Shown: positions 36,856 to 45,677, counted from the first letter of the stretch. The stretch is DNA of 52,839 nucleotides from an uncultured Dehalococcoidia bacterium (GCA_937975645.1 CALJTV010000026.1:1-52839), one strand, 5' to 3'. Notes: generated by a model not told the origin, from the letters alone. A program made the numbers and translations.

Positions 36856-37731
36856 TCACCTCTCAGCACCACTGCGGGCTTTCTTTATACCCAGTATCTC
36901 CCTGGCTTCATCAGGAGTCGCCGGCTCCCTACCCAGGCACGCAGCTATTTTCACCGCCCACTCCACCTGCTCCCAACTACCCCTCGCCAGCTCCCCATTG
37001 GGCAGGCGGACATTGTCCTCCAAGCCCACGCGCATATGCCCCCCAAGCAGACACGACTGGGTAATCGCCGGGAACTGGTCTATGCCTATGCCGCAGGTGG
37101 TAAAGTTTGAGTCCGGTGGCAGCATCTGCACCAGAGTGGCAAAAATAACCGGCCTAAACTTCTGACCGCCAGCAACACTCCACACGAAGTCAAAATTGTA
37201 AGGGGTGCTGAAGAACCCCTGCTTGGAGATGAGCAGCCAGTTGTCCAGACCGCCGACATCGTATATTTCTATCTCCGGCTTGACGCCCAGCTCTTCCATC
37301 TTCTTGCCGAAGTCCTGCAGCATGGTGAAGGTGTTGGTGAACACACTGTCAAAGACGATCTGACCTGTCTTTCTATCCAGATAGCTGAAGTTCATGGTAG
37401 CGGTATTCAGCGATGCCGACTCAGGTTTGAGGGCAATAATAGGCGCCAACCTGGCTTCAGGGGTGTCACCCACCGAAGATGTTATCTGGACGATCAGTTC
37501 TGGGGTCTTCTGCTTGATGGCATCATAAATTGTCCTTACAGTCTCTACATCGCAGGTGGGCAGCCCGCTTTTGGCCTCACGCCCGTGCACATGGACCATA
37601 GCGGCACCGGACTTGTATGCCTTGTGCGCCTCCTCGGCAAATTCCTCAGGTGTGTAGGGGACCGCGGGGTTCTGGTTCTTGAAAACACCCGAGCCAGCCA
37701 GGGCTGCAGTGATGATGACCTTGTCCGCCAT
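36856..37731 (-). CDS. Beta-keto-acid cleavage enzyme (BKACE, DUF849)
   Basis: BKACE enzymes condense a beta-keto acid with acetyl-CoA and split it to acetoacetate and a new acyl-CoA. The first known member acts on 3-keto-5-aminohexanoate in lysine fermentation. The 291-residue TIM-barrel protein has the zinc-binding HVHGR (His47, His49) and GGHMRVGLEDN (His232), plus VIITAALAGSG at the start and IGIDQFP. The family is certain but the keto acid is not. The ribosome site AAGGAGGAGTT is strong. It is divergent from a GntR regulator, with operator-like repeats between them. Confidence 0.92.
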   Translation of the reverse strand: MADKVIITAALAGSGVFKNQNPAVPYTPEEFAEEAHKAYKSGAAMVHVHGREAKSGLPTCDVETVRTIYDAIKQKTPELIVQITSSVGDTPEARLAPIIALKPESASLNTATMNFSYLDRKTGQIVFDSVFTNTFTMLQDFGKKMEELGVKPEIEIYDVGGLDNWLLISKQGFFSTPYNFDFVWSVAGGQKFRPVIFATLVQMLPPDSNFTTCGIGIDQFPAITQSCLLGGHMRVGLEDNVRLPNGELARGSWEQVEWAVKIAACLGREPATPDEAREILGIKKARSGAER

Positions 37732-37794
37732 AACTCCTCCTTATTTCCAAAAATTTGTACCCTGAGTCCTTGACAAATAGACGCCGGGACAGCT

Positions 37795-37839
37795 AATATA
37801 TATGGTGTATACAATTATGTACACTGAATTGTATGCAAA
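37795..37839. promoter_or_regulatory. Divergent BKACE-GntR control region with operator-like palindromes
   Basis: GTGTATACAATTATGTACAC (37805-37824) has 5-bp arms GTGTA/TACAC and the inner palindrome TGTATACA (37806-37813). A second related site is TTGTATGCAA (37829-37838). On the minus strand TGTACA (37818-37823), 17 bases and TATATT (37795-37800) form a likely BKACE promoter lying on top of these sites. This fits repression by the adjacent FCD-type GntR protein. Confidence 0.5.
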
Positions 37840-37866
37840 CCAGCGGTCGGCTGTCAAGTAGTTAAC

Positions 37867-38568
37867 ATGGTCACGGGGCAAACGCAGAATAGTAAGTCCA
37901 GGCAGAACCTTGTCGGACTGGCGAGGGAGACCATCGAGCGTAACATTCTCAATGGTGTTTTTCGTCCCGACCAGCGGTTGGTCGAGGCTGAACTAGCCAG
38001 CAAGCTGGGGATCAGCAGGACGCCCGTGCGCGAGGCGCTGAGGCAGCTTGAAACAAGAGGCTATGTGGTCAAACGCGACCATGCCGGATATTTTGTGGTC
38101 TATCACGCCCCCGAGGATATTAAAGATATTCTGGAGCTGAGGCAGGTGTTAGAGGTCGCAGCTATCAGACTGGCTTGCGACCGGGCGTCCCAGGACAGCA
38201 TCGACCGCGCCGCACAGTACCTTGCCAACTGGGACGAGGACTTTGCGCAGTTGAAGTCCAGCGGACTTAGCCAGGACAAGCTGTATGATGAAGGCTGGAA
38301 TAAGCTCTTCCGCTGGAATAACCTCTTCCATCAGGAATTCTACAACGCATCAGGAAATAAGTTGCTCGTCTCCAACATAGAAAGCCTGCGACAGCTCGAC
38401 CGGTTGAAGCGTATTAGCCGCTTCTTTAGGTACGAAGACCTGCTGGCTTTCAGACAGCAACACTACAGGATACTGGAGGCAGTCACACAGAGAAATAAGA
38501 CTAAAGCGGAAAGGGCAGTCCGCTTGCACCTTGAAACTTTATACAGGTTCTATCGCGTTTTTCTATAA
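37867..38568 (+). CDS. GntR-family regulator with FCD domain
   Basis: The 233-residue protein has an N-terminal winged helix (LVEAELASKLGISRTPVREALRQLETRGYV, roughly 38-68) and a C-terminal helical FCD ligand-binding domain with an Asp/His metal-site arrangement (FHQEFYNASGN, FRQQHYRILEAV). Such proteins sense organic acids and usually repress the neighbouring catabolic or transport genes. It is divergent from BKACE and upstream of an ABC transporter, so either or both may be controlled. The ligand is unknown. Confidence 0.9.
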   Translation: MVTGQTQNSKSRQNLVGLARETIERNILNGVFRPDQRLVEAELASKLGISRTPVREALRQLETRGYVVKRDHAGYFVVYHAPEDIKDILELRQVLEVAAIRLACDRASQDSIDRAAQYLANWDEDFAQLKSSGLSQDKLYDEGWNKLFRWNNLFHQEFYNASGNKLLVSNIESLRQLDRLKRISRFFRYEDLLAFRQQHYRILEAVTQRNKTKAERAVRLHLETLYRFYRVFL

Positions 38569-38680
38569 ATCGGTCCGCCTGTAACAGGGAAGAAGACCAC
38601 CAGAAATAAATGTCCCCACCGGAGGGTAAAGCAGCATTGGCGCTGGCTGGGACTAAATATGCTTAGGCTAGGACGATAAA

Positions 38681-39637
38681 ATGAGGGCTTACATCATCAG
38701 ACGCTTGCTACTTCTCATCCCTACTTTACTTATCGTCACGATTATCGTCTTTTGCGCTGTAAGGTTCATCCCCGGAAACGTCATCGAGATGATGGCAGCC
38801 CAATCGGGCGAGGCTGAGGACCTGGAGGCGACCATCCAGACCATCAAGCATAACCTGGGGCTCGATGTGCCTATCTACACACAGTACGCCCGATGGCTAG
38901 GTGGCGTGCTCAAAGGTGACCTAGGCAGGTCTTTGTGGACTCAGCAAAGCATCGGCAGCGAACTCCTAACAAGGTTACCTATATCCATTGAACTGGGGCT
39001 CCTGGCGATAGTTATCGGCTTGCTGATAGCACTTCCAGTAGGCATTTTCTCCGCCATACGTCAGGACAGCGCGGGCGACTACATAGGTCGCAGCGTGGCT
39101 ATTTTCTGCATCAGCGTCCCTTCATTCTGGCTGGCAACCTTGGTCGTCGTCTACCCGTCCATCCTGTTCGGCTGGACACCGCGTCTCCCCGTCATCCCAT
39201 TCACCCGCGACCCCCTGGGCAACCTGCAGCAGTTCGTCATTCCAGCCGTACTGCTGGGGATGGTCATGTCAGGGACAACAATGCGGATGACGCGGACCAT
39301 GATGCTGGAGGTATTGAGGCAGGACTATATCCGCACGGCCTGGGCAAAAGGGCTGAAAGAGCAGGTGGTCATCTACAGGCACGCCTTGAAGAACGCCCTC
39401 ATCCCCGTCGTCACCATAATCGGGCTGCAATTGCCCATCCTTGTCGGCGGAGCGGTAATCATCGAGACGATTTTCGGTCTACCCGGCATAGGCAGGTATT
39501 TTGTGGACGCATTGTTCCAGAGGGACTACCCCATTATCTCAGCGATAAACCTGGTGGTCGCCGCATTTGTCATGTTCTGTAATCTGGTAGTCGATATCGC
39601 TTACGCTTATCTAGACCCAAGGGTGCATTACTCATAA
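38681..39637 (+). CDS. ABC transporter permease, DppB/OppB type
   Basis: This 318-residue inner-membrane permease belongs to the family 5 (peptide, nickel, sugar or carboxylate) uptake systems. It has six hydrophobic helices, an N-terminal YIIRRLLLLIPTLLIV, the large periplasmic loop with LGLDVPIYTQYARWL, and the EAA-type coupling segment around YIRTAWAKGLKEQVVIYRHALKNALIP. It ends FQRDYPIISAINLV. The stop overlaps the next permease start by one base. The ATG has only a weak ribosome site (AGGACGA). Confidence 0.93.
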   Translation: MRAYIIRRLLLLIPTLLIVTIIVFCAVRFIPGNVIEMMAAQSGEAEDLEATIQTIKHNLGLDVPIYTQYARWLGGVLKGDLGRSLWTQQSIGSELLTRLPISIELGLLAIVIGLLIALPVGIFSAIRQDSAGDYIGRSVAIFCISVPSFWLATLVVVYPSILFGWTPRLPVIPFTRDPLGNLQQFVIPAVLLGMVMSGTTMRMTRTMMLEVLRQDYIRTAWAKGLKEQVVIYRHALKNALIPVVTIIGLQLPILVGGAVIIETIFGLPGIGRYFVDALFQRDYPIISAINLVVAAFVMFCNLVVDIAYAYLDPRVHYS

Positions 39638-40590
39638 TGGCGCAGGTTGAAACTAGAGCAGACAGAGAAATAGGGGCGCGCTCATTCTGGGCAGACCTGC
39701 TAATAAGGCTGGTCAAGGAGAAGCCGCTCGGCACCATCGGTGGGGTCATCGTGCTGGCACTGCTGCTTGTGGGTATACTCGCCCCGGTGCTGGCACCCTA
39801 CCAGTATAACGATACCACCGTCTGCCCCCGGCTTTCAGGACCATCCTCAGAATATCCATTCGGCTGTGACCAGCTCGGAAGGGACCTGTTCAGCCGCATC
39901 ATCTACGGTGCCCGGGTCTCGGTGATCGTGGGGCTCAGCGTTTCAGCCATAGCCACGGTGCTGTCCGCATTCATCGGCGTCGTCTGCGGTTTCATAGGAG
40001 GCAAGCTGGACCTCATAGTACAGCGGTTTGTGGACGCCTGGCTATGCATACCACCTCTATTCCTCATCCTCACCCTCATAGCCGTCACCGGTCCAGGTAT
40101 GGCCCAGGTCATTATCGTCCTGGGGCTATTATTTGGCATCGGGCAATCGCGCATAGTCCGCGGTGCCACCATCGGCATCCGCTCCAACACATACTTCGAG
40201 GCGGCAAAAGCCATCGGCTGCAAGACCGGTAGGATATTATGGAAACACGTCCTGCCCAATGTAACGGCACCGATCATAGTCCTGTTCACCATCACCATGG
40301 GCTCCGCCATCCTCACTGAAGCCACCATCAGCTTCCTCGGCTTCGGCATCCCACCGCCAACACCTAGCTGGGGAGGTATGCTCAGCGAAGCCGGACGCCG
40401 CTACATGCTTATGGCACCGCACCTCGCCGTGTGGCCAGGGCTTTTCCTGGCAATTGTGGTGTACGGCATCAACATGCTCGGCGACGCCGTCCGTGACCTG
40501 CTCGATCCCAGGCTCAGAGGTGGCTTGGGTAGGTACGATGTCTCAAGGGAAAAATTGCCCAAATGGGCGAAGATAGACGCAGCGCGGTAG
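39637..40590 (+). CDS. ABC transporter permease, DppC/OppC type
   Basis: This is the partner permease (317 residues), with an N-terminal OppC-type helix after a short cytoplasmic tail, the conserved GCDQLGRDLFSRIIYGARVS, and the EAA loop EAAKAIGCKTGRILWKHVLPN that docks on the ATPase. It ends in the usual DLLDPRLRG. It forms a heterodimer with the preceding permease. The two ATP-binding subunits of such systems are missing from the window and must be encoded elsewhere. Confidence 0.93.
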   Translation: MAQVETRADREIGARSFWADLLIRLVKEKPLGTIGGVIVLALLLVGILAPVLAPYQYNDTTVCPRLSGPSSEYPFGCDQLGRDLFSRIIYGARVSVIVGLSVSAIATVLSAFIGVVCGFIGGKLDLIVQRFVDAWLCIPPLFLILTLIAVTGPGMAQVIIVLGLLFGIGQSRIVRGATIGIRSNTYFEAAKAIGCKTGRILWKHVLPNVTAPIIVLFTITMGSAILTEATISFLGFGIPPPTPSWGGMLSEAGRRYMLMAPHLAVWPGLFLAIVVYGINMLGDAVRDLLDPRLRGGLGRYDVSREKLPKWAKIDAAR

Positions 40591-40656
40591 GAGTGCTTGT
40601 GCGGTACACAGTCAGTTTCTTCTGGGAAACAACATATCAAAGAAAGGAGGCAAGCG

Positions 40657-40689
40657 ATGCATAAAAGCAAAAGAAGGGTGCCTGAGTAA
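40657..40689 (+). CDS. Ten-residue leader ORF before the binding protein
   Basis: An ATG with a near-perfect ribosome site (AAAGGAGGCAAGCG) opens a ten-codon frame MHKSKRRVPE and stops 58 bases before the binding-protein start. It is too short for a function call. It may be a leader peptide, or a relic of a duplicated gene start. Confidence 0.3.
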   Translation: MHKSKRRVPE

Positions 40690-40747
40690 GGAAAACAGTT
40701 GAGACAGGAATGAGATGAAAATCAAAACAACAGGAGGTCAACAGCGG

Positions 40748-42496
40748 ATGAAAAGACTCTTTATTATCAGCCTGGTTATCGTAGGGCTACTTGCAGGGGT
40801 TCTGGCTAGCAGTTGCGCTAAAGGAACAAAGGAGGTGGTGGTAGTAGAAAAAGAAAGACCACAGTACGGGGGCACGCTTAACGTAGTCTCAACAGTAGAT
40901 ACCTACGGGTTTGATGACGCCGTCGTGCCCCACGCCAACTGCTATCTTCTGAAGTTCACCAACGACGAGATCGTTCAGGGGGACTGGACCAAAGGTAATG
41001 CCGGAGGCTATGGCACCAGAGAGTGCGAATGGTTCCTCGCCGGCGTCAACCGCCTGCAGCATAAAGCTGGCTCATTAGCCGAAAGCTGGGAACTACAGGG
41101 CAATGACACCGTGATCCTACACCTGCGCAAAGGGGTGAAATTCCATAATAAGCCGCCGGCAAACGGCCGCGAGGTCACTGCCGATGACGTCGTCTTCTCT
41201 CTCAAGCGCCACCTCACCCTGCCCACATCGTATTTCAAGATGACATATGCCAAGGCTGCTGAGACCACACAGATAACGGCGCCAGACCCCTATACCGTGG
41301 TGATCAAGACCAACCCCGAATACATGATCATCGGCGACTTTTTCACCATCTTGAACGACTACGCCACCATATTCCCGCGTGAAGCTGTGGAGCAGTTCGG
41401 CAATATGAACGACTGGAAGAACAGTATCGGCACCGGTCCCTTCATGCTCACAGAATATATGAGGGGCAGCCATGCCATCCTCAGCCGCAACCCTGATTTC
41501 TGGGAGAAGAACCCCATCGGTCCCGGAAAAGGTGACCAGCTCCCTTACATTGACCAGGTCAAGTGGCTGGTCGTTCCCGATGAATCAACACAGCACGCCC
41601 TCTTCCGCGCCGGCGATATCGATATATTGAGCTGCGACTGGGAAGTGGCACAGGAATTCTTGAAAGACACACGACTGAAGTACGTGCGCTATCTCGACGA
41701 CTACGGTCAAGCGGTCATCTTCATGCGCACAGACAAAAAGGACTCGCCCTTTGCCGACATCCGAGTAAGAAGGGCGCTCTCGATGGCTATCGATAACAAG
41801 AGGATACTCAATGAGTACTACGGCGGCGAGGGCACCCTACTCAAATGGCCCATCGTCTATGCAAAGGAGTACAGCGGCGCCTACGTGCCCCTAGAGCAAC
41901 TGCCCCGCTCGGTGCAGGAGCTGTTTGAATACCACCCAGACAAGGCAAAGCAGCTCGTCGCTGAGGCTGGCTATCCCAACGGCTTCAAGGCAAAGATCAT
42001 CTGCTATAACCACCGGGCTTACCTCGACCCCCTGCAGATGGTGAAGGATATGTGGTCAAAAATAGGCGTCGAGTTGGAGATAGAGCCAAAAGACTATGCC
42101 ACATTCCAGGGCATAATGATAAGGCGCGCCTATGACGACATGCTCTTCGGCTGGTACGGCGGCATTGGCGCCTTCTGGAAGGGAATAAGCTGGACCACAC
42201 AGAGCTATGCCAACGGCAGCTATATAAACGACCCGAAGTGCGCTGAGACACGTCAGGCTATGCTGGCAGCCTTCCCCGACGAAAACAAGATCGACCAAAT
42301 ACACCGCGAGTTTATGCCTTACCTGCTCGACCAGGCTTACGTCATCCAGCTACCAGCCGGATATAGCTACCGCTTCTGGTGGCCCTGGGTCAGAAACTAC
42401 AGCGGCGAAGCGTCCATCGGTCACTATAACGTGGGCAACTTCTCCAAGTATATCTGGATCGACCAAGAGATGAAGAGGGCGCTGGTAGGTAAGTAA
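40748..42496 (+). CDS. ABC transporter substrate-binding lipoprotein, family 5
   Basis: The 582-residue protein is an extracytoplasmic solute-binding protein of the DppA/OppA class. It has a lipoprotein signal ending LASSC (Cys23), then PQYGGTLNVV, ESWELQGNDTVILHLRKGVKFHNKPP (the family signature), FADIRVRRALSMAIDNKRI and the closing hinge residues. I use the ATG at 40748 after ACAGGAGGTCAACAGCGG; an ATG 33 bases earlier would spoil the signal. It sits behind two permeases. The ligand may be a peptide or an organic acid; the downstream CoA-transferase and decarboxylase favour the latter. Confidence 0.9.
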   Translation: MKRLFIISLVIVGLLAGVLASSCAKGTKEVVVVEKERPQYGGTLNVVSTVDTYGFDDAVVPHANCYLLKFTNDEIVQGDWTKGNAGGYGTRECEWFLAGVNRLQHKAGSLAESWELQGNDTVILHLRKGVKFHNKPPANGREVTADDVVFSLKRHLTLPTSYFKMTYAKAAETTQITAPDPYTVVIKTNPEYMIIGDFFTILNDYATIFPREAVEQFGNMNDWKNSIGTGPFMLTEYMRGSHAILSRNPDFWEKNPIGPGKGDQLPYIDQVKWLVVPDESTQHALFRAGDIDILSCDWEVAQEFLKDTRLKYVRYLDDYGQAVIFMRTDKKDSPFADIRVRRALSMAIDNKRILNEYYGGEGTLLKWPIVYAKEYSGAYVPLEQLPRSVQELFEYHPDKAKQLVAEAGYPNGFKAKIICYNHRAYLDPLQMVKDMWSKIGVELEIEPKDYATFQGIMIRRAYDDMLFGWYGGIGAFWKGISWTTQSYANGSYINDPKCAETRQAMLAAFPDENKIDQIHREFMPYLLDQAYVIQLPAGYSYRFWWPWVRNYSGEASIGHYNVGNFSKYIWIDQEMKRALVGK

Positions 42497-42526
42497 CAGA
42501 CACCCCCTACCCCACCACCAACCATA

Positions 42527-42557
42527 AGAGGCGGGGCACGTGGTGTGCCCCGCCTCT
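42527..42557 (+). terminator. Strong GC hairpin after the binding-protein gene
   Basis: AGAGGCGGGGCAC (42527-42539) and GTGCCCCGCCTCT (42545-42557) form a perfect 13-bp stem with a five-base loop, about 30 bases after the stop. No T-run follows, so it may terminate inefficiently or protect the transcript end. Confidence 0.5.
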
Positions 42558-42615
42558 GCAAATTCGGCTAAGAGGCCGCTACCGGCTAAATGTGGCATAA
42601 TACGCGGGGTAAAAT

Positions 42616-42634
42616 ACTGTGTGGTGGACACAGT
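42616..42634. promoter_or_regulatory. 7-bp inverted repeat before the CoA-transferase gene
   Basis: ACTGTGT (42616-42622) and ACACAGT (42628-42634) flank GGTGG, some 34 bases before the ATG. TAAAAT at 42610-42615 could be a -10 box, but no -35 is evident. It could be an operator. Confidence 0.3.
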
Positions 42635-42667
42635 CCCAGCGCACGAGCAGGCAAAAGGAGGTGAGTC

Positions 42668-43930
42668 ATGCCTGGAAACAAAATGTGGAGTGACTTCATT
42701 CGGCAACAAAGGGCTCAGCGAGAGAAAAGTAGCTTGCCCCTCAAAGATATCCGTGTGATTGATGTGGGCATATTGGTGGCTGCCCCTTTCGCCGCAGCCC
42801 TGCTCGGAGATTTTGGCGCTGAGGTTATCAAGGTTGAAAACCCGAACATGCCGGACGCCGCTCGGGGATGGAGCCTGCCCGAGGATGGTATACAGCCCTG
42901 GTGGCTCGTGATAGACCGAAACAAGTTGCCAGTGACCCTAAACCTACGCACCACCCAGGGAGCGGAGATATTTGCTCAGTTGGTCAAAAAAGCAGATGTA
43001 CTGGTGGAAAATTTCCGCCCCGGCACCCTTGACCGTCTGGGTTTCACTACCGCGAAGCTGCTGGAACTCAACAGCCAGCTCATCATTGGCAGGATCTCAG
43101 GTTATGGACAGACTGGACCATATGCCCATAGACCAGGCTTTGGCACCCTCGCGGAGGCGTTCAGTGGCTTCACCTACCTGAATGCCCAGCCCGGTGGAGC
43201 GCCGCTGAGTCCACCCCTGCCCCTCGCAGACTTGGTGGCAGGGATACATCTCGCCTTTGCCGTTATGGTCGCCCTGAGAAACGTGGAAAGATGGGGGCGT
43301 AAGGGCCGAGAAATTGATGTCTCGCTCTATGAGCCTTTACTCGGTTTTCTGGGACCTGTTTTCCTTGAATACTGGTTGACCGGCAAAGTCCCACAACCGT
43401 TCGGAAGCGAACTAAGCTACGCTGCACCTCGAAATAACTATCAGACCAAGGATGGCCGCTGGGTGGCACTCTCGGCTACTGCCCAGGCTCCCTTCGAACG
43501 GCTCATGGATGCCATAGGTAAGCCGGAGTACAAGACTGACCCCCGTTTCAAGACTAATGAAGCCAGGGCTAAGGAGGAAAACAGGAGGGAACTCAACCGG
43601 GTAATCTCTGAGTGGTTCTCCAAAATGACTTTGCAAGAAGCCCTGACCGTCTGTGACAAAAGCGATGTAACCGCGGGAATCATCGCTAGCATGCAGGACA
43701 TAGCCGAGGACCACCACGTCCGCGAAAGGAAGACCATGACGGACATCCAAGACCCAGCCACTGGTAAAATTTTGAGAATGCCTGACATCCCAATAAGGAT
43801 ATCGGTCTCACCGGGTGTGATCAGGTTCCCCGGGCTACCCATGGGGGCAGCAAATGATGTAATTTATCAGGACCTCCTGGGTTATTCGCCCGAGCAACTC
43901 GAAGGACTGAGGTCGAAAAAAGTCATCTAA
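42668..43930 (+). CDS. Class III acyl-CoA transferase (CaiB/BaiF family)
   Basis: The enzyme moves CoA between carboxylic acids without free thioester hydrolysis. The 420-residue protein has the family opening LPLKDIRVIDVGILVAAPFA, LGDFGAEVIKVENP, NKLPVTLNLR, the catalytic Asp in PLADLVAGIHLAFAVMVAL, and EIDVSLYEP. The ribosome site AAAGGAGGTGAGTC is strong. It follows a solute-binding protein and precedes a CitE-like relic and a biotin-dependent decarboxylase, so it probably activates the imported acid. The actual donor and acceptor acids are unknown. Confidence 0.92.
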   Translation: MPGNKMWSDFIRQQRAQREKSSLPLKDIRVIDVGILVAAPFAAALLGDFGAEVIKVENPNMPDAARGWSLPEDGIQPWWLVIDRNKLPVTLNLRTTQGAEIFAQLVKKADVLVENFRPGTLDRLGFTTAKLLELNSQLIIGRISGYGQTGPYAHRPGFGTLAEAFSGFTYLNAQPGGAPLSPPLPLADLVAGIHLAFAVMVALRNVERWGRKGREIDVSLYEPLLGFLGPVFLEYWLTGKVPQPFGSELSYAAPRNNYQTKDGRWVALSATAQAPFERLMDAIGKPEYKTDPRFKTNEARAKEENRRELNRVISEWFSKMTLQEALTVCDKSDVTAGIIASMQDIAEDHHVRERKTMTDIQDPATGKILRMPDIPIRISVSPGVIRFPGLPMGAANDVIYQDLLGYSPEQLEGLRSKKVI

Positions 43931-43954
43931 GAGGAGACCGGGCAGGAGAAAGGT

Positions 43955-44110
43955 ATGGAAAAGAGCATTCCGGTCCTACGAACGCTTTTGTCTGCTCCTG
44001 GCAACCAGCAAAGGAAACTCGAAAAGGCCGTTCTGGCAGGACCCGATGCCCTGATACTGGACCTGGGCGACTCAGTGCCACCTTCAGAGAAAGGCACTGC
44101 CAGAGGGTAA
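43955..44110 (+). pseudogene. Truncated CitE/HpcH-HpaI aldolase relic
   Basis: A 51-residue frame with a good ribosome site (AGGAGAAAGGT) reads like the N-terminus of a CitE-type lyase: VLRTLLSAPGNQQRKLEKAV followed by GPDALILDLGDSVPPSEK. It stops at 44110 after GTARG, where intact members run to nearly 300 residues. Nothing similar continues in the 150 bases before the next gene. This looks like a deletion remnant of a malyl- or citramalyl-CoA lyase-like gene within the operon. Confidence 0.6.
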
Positions 44111-44260
44111 AGCATCGACTTCGCTTCCCCCAATAACGCCTGTTGACACCCCGCACCAGAACAGGGTAAGCTGGTGACTGCCTTTAACACAGAAGAGGCC
44201 TAGCTAAAACGAAAGTGGTAACAGACAAGTTATGCCTCGCAAGTCCAGAGGAGTAGCCCT

Positions 44261-44392
44261 TTGCTACTGAAATTTGCTTTGTTCGCACTGGCATGCTTCG
44301 CCCTCACCTTAGCCATTGGCATGCTGGTGGCAGCGCTGATAAAGCTCATCGGCTTCATCGTGCAAAAGGGGGACAAAAATGCCGCTCCTTGA
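44261..44392 (+). CDS. oadG: Sodium-pump decarboxylase gamma subunit (OadG-like), TTG start
   Basis: This 43-residue protein is almost entirely one membrane helix (LLKFALFALACFALTLAIGM, then LVAALIKLIGFIV) with a short charged tail, typical of the small gamma or delta subunit that holds together Na+-translocating decarboxylases. The start is TTG at 44261, seven bases after GAGGAG. Its end overlaps the beta-subunit gene by 14 bases. Its size and location directly before oadB support the call, but such short sequences have little else to test. Confidence 0.7.
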   Translation: MLLKFALFALACFALTLAIGMLVAALIKLIGFIVQKGDKNAAP

Positions 44393-45581
44393 GTTCTTCC
44401 AGGGCATCTACACCTTCTTCTTAGTGGCACCACACATTGCCTGCGCCAGACTGTTCCTCATCGCCCTGGGCTGCGCCTTCACTTACCTGGGCTACCGCAA
44501 AATCCTGGAGCCGATACTGATGGTGCCCATGGGCATCGGCATGCTCGCCGTCAACGGCGGACTGATGGTGTACGAGGCAGGACATCTGGGCACCCTGTTC
44601 CTCAACCCTCTGGTGAGCAATACCGAGGAGTTAATGCAGATATTGCAGATAGACTTCCTCCAGCCCATCTACACCTTCACCTTCAGCAATGGGCTCATCG
44701 CCTGTCTGGTGTTCATGGGCATCGGTGCCATGACCGAGATAGACTATCTGCTGGCTAAGCCGTTCATGAGCTTTTTCATCGCTGCCTGTGCCGAGCTGGG
44801 GACAATACTCACCTTGCCCATCGGCATAGCACTGGGGCTAGTGCCCAATGAGGCGGCAGCCATCGCCATCGTCGGCGGTGCCGATGGTCCCATGGTACTC
44901 TTCGGCTCCCTGATGATGGCGAAGGAGCTTTTCGTCCCCATCACTGTAGTCGCCTATGTGTACCTCAGCATCTGCTACGGCGGCTATCCATTCCTGGCAA
45001 GAATGGTGCCCAAAAGACTGCGCGGCATAGAGATGGACTGGCGCTCCATACCTAAAGTGTCCAAAGGTGCCAAATTCGCCTTCGCCATCGTCGCCTGCGC
45101 CCTCCTCTGCCTGCTCTTCCCTGTAGCCGCACCCCTGTTTGCCTCATTCTTCCTCGGGCTGGCTGTCAAAGAGGCGGGCATCGAGAGGTATATCGAGTTC
45201 CTCACCGGTCCCCTGCTCTACGGGGCGACATTTTTCCTTGGCTTCACCCTGGGGGCGTTGCTGGGAGTGGACATCATCCTCAACCCAAAAGTCCTGCTGC
45301 TACTGCTGCTGGGTATGCTGGCATTAGTACTCTCCGGCATCGGCGGACTCATCGGCGGCTTGGTCTTCCACAGGATAAGCAAGGAGCCTTTCAACCCCCT
45401 GATAGGCATCGCCGGCGTCTCCTGCATCCCCACCACCGCCAAGGTAGCCCAGAAATGCGCCGCCCAAGCCAACAAAAGGGCAATGATCCTCCCCTTCGCC
45501 ATGGGGCCACAGGTCGCCGGCGTGGTCACCACCGCCATAATCCTGGGGCTCTACATGACCGGCATTCCCCTCCTTCACTGA
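44379..45581 (+). CDS. oadB: Sodium-translocating decarboxylase beta subunit
   Basis: This 400-residue integral membrane protein is the carboxybiotin decarboxylase and Na+ channel subunit of oxaloacetate, methylmalonyl-CoA or glutaconyl-CoA decarboxylases. It has the family patterns FLIALGCAFTYLGYRKILEP, PMGIGMLAVN, FMGIGAMTEIDYLLA, AAAIAIVGGADGPM (with the Asp needed for Na+ transport) and GLIGGLVFHR. It ends QVAGVVTTAIILGLYM. About ten hydrophobic helices are visible. With the gamma subunit, carboxyltransferase and biotin carrier around it, a full sodium pump is encoded. Confidence 0.95.
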   Translation: MPLLEFFQGIYTFFLVAPHIACARLFLIALGCAFTYLGYRKILEPILMVPMGIGMLAVNGGLMVYEAGHLGTLFLNPLVSNTEELMQILQIDFLQPIYTFTFSNGLIACLVFMGIGAMTEIDYLLAKPFMSFFIAACAELGTILTLPIGIALGLVPNEAAAIAIVGGADGPMVLFGSLMMAKELFVPITVVAYVYLSICYGGYPFLARMVPKRLRGIEMDWRSIPKVSKGAKFAFAIVACALLCLLFPVAAPLFASFFLGLAVKEAGIERYIEFLTGPLLYGATFFLGFTLGALLGVDIILNPKVLLLLLLGMLALVLSGIGGLIGGLVFHRISKEPFNPLIGIAGVSCIPTTAKVAQKCAAQANKRAMILPFAMGPQVAGVVTTAIILGLYMTGIPLLH

Positions 45582-45623
45582 ACGTTTTCACACCACCATA
45601 TGCCTTCAACCTCCACAATAGTA

Positions 45624-45657
45624 TATAATTGACAATAACCGCATACAGCCTGACATA
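45624..45657 (+). promoter_or_regulatory. Overlapping promoter-like elements before the carboxyltransferase gene
   Basis: A perfect TATAAT (45624-45629) directly abuts a perfect TTGACA (45629-45634). Neither has a good partner at the right distance: no -35 stands before the first, and the second is followed only by CATAGA-like sequence. The 96-base gap may still hold an internal promoter. Confidence 0.3.
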
Positions 45658-45677
45658 GAAAAGCAAGGAGGCTCCAG

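Noticed and set aside
45629..45657. Strong sigma-70 promoter from the perfect TTGACA
   Set aside because: No acceptable -10 box follows at 16-18 bases, so it is reported only as a weak element.
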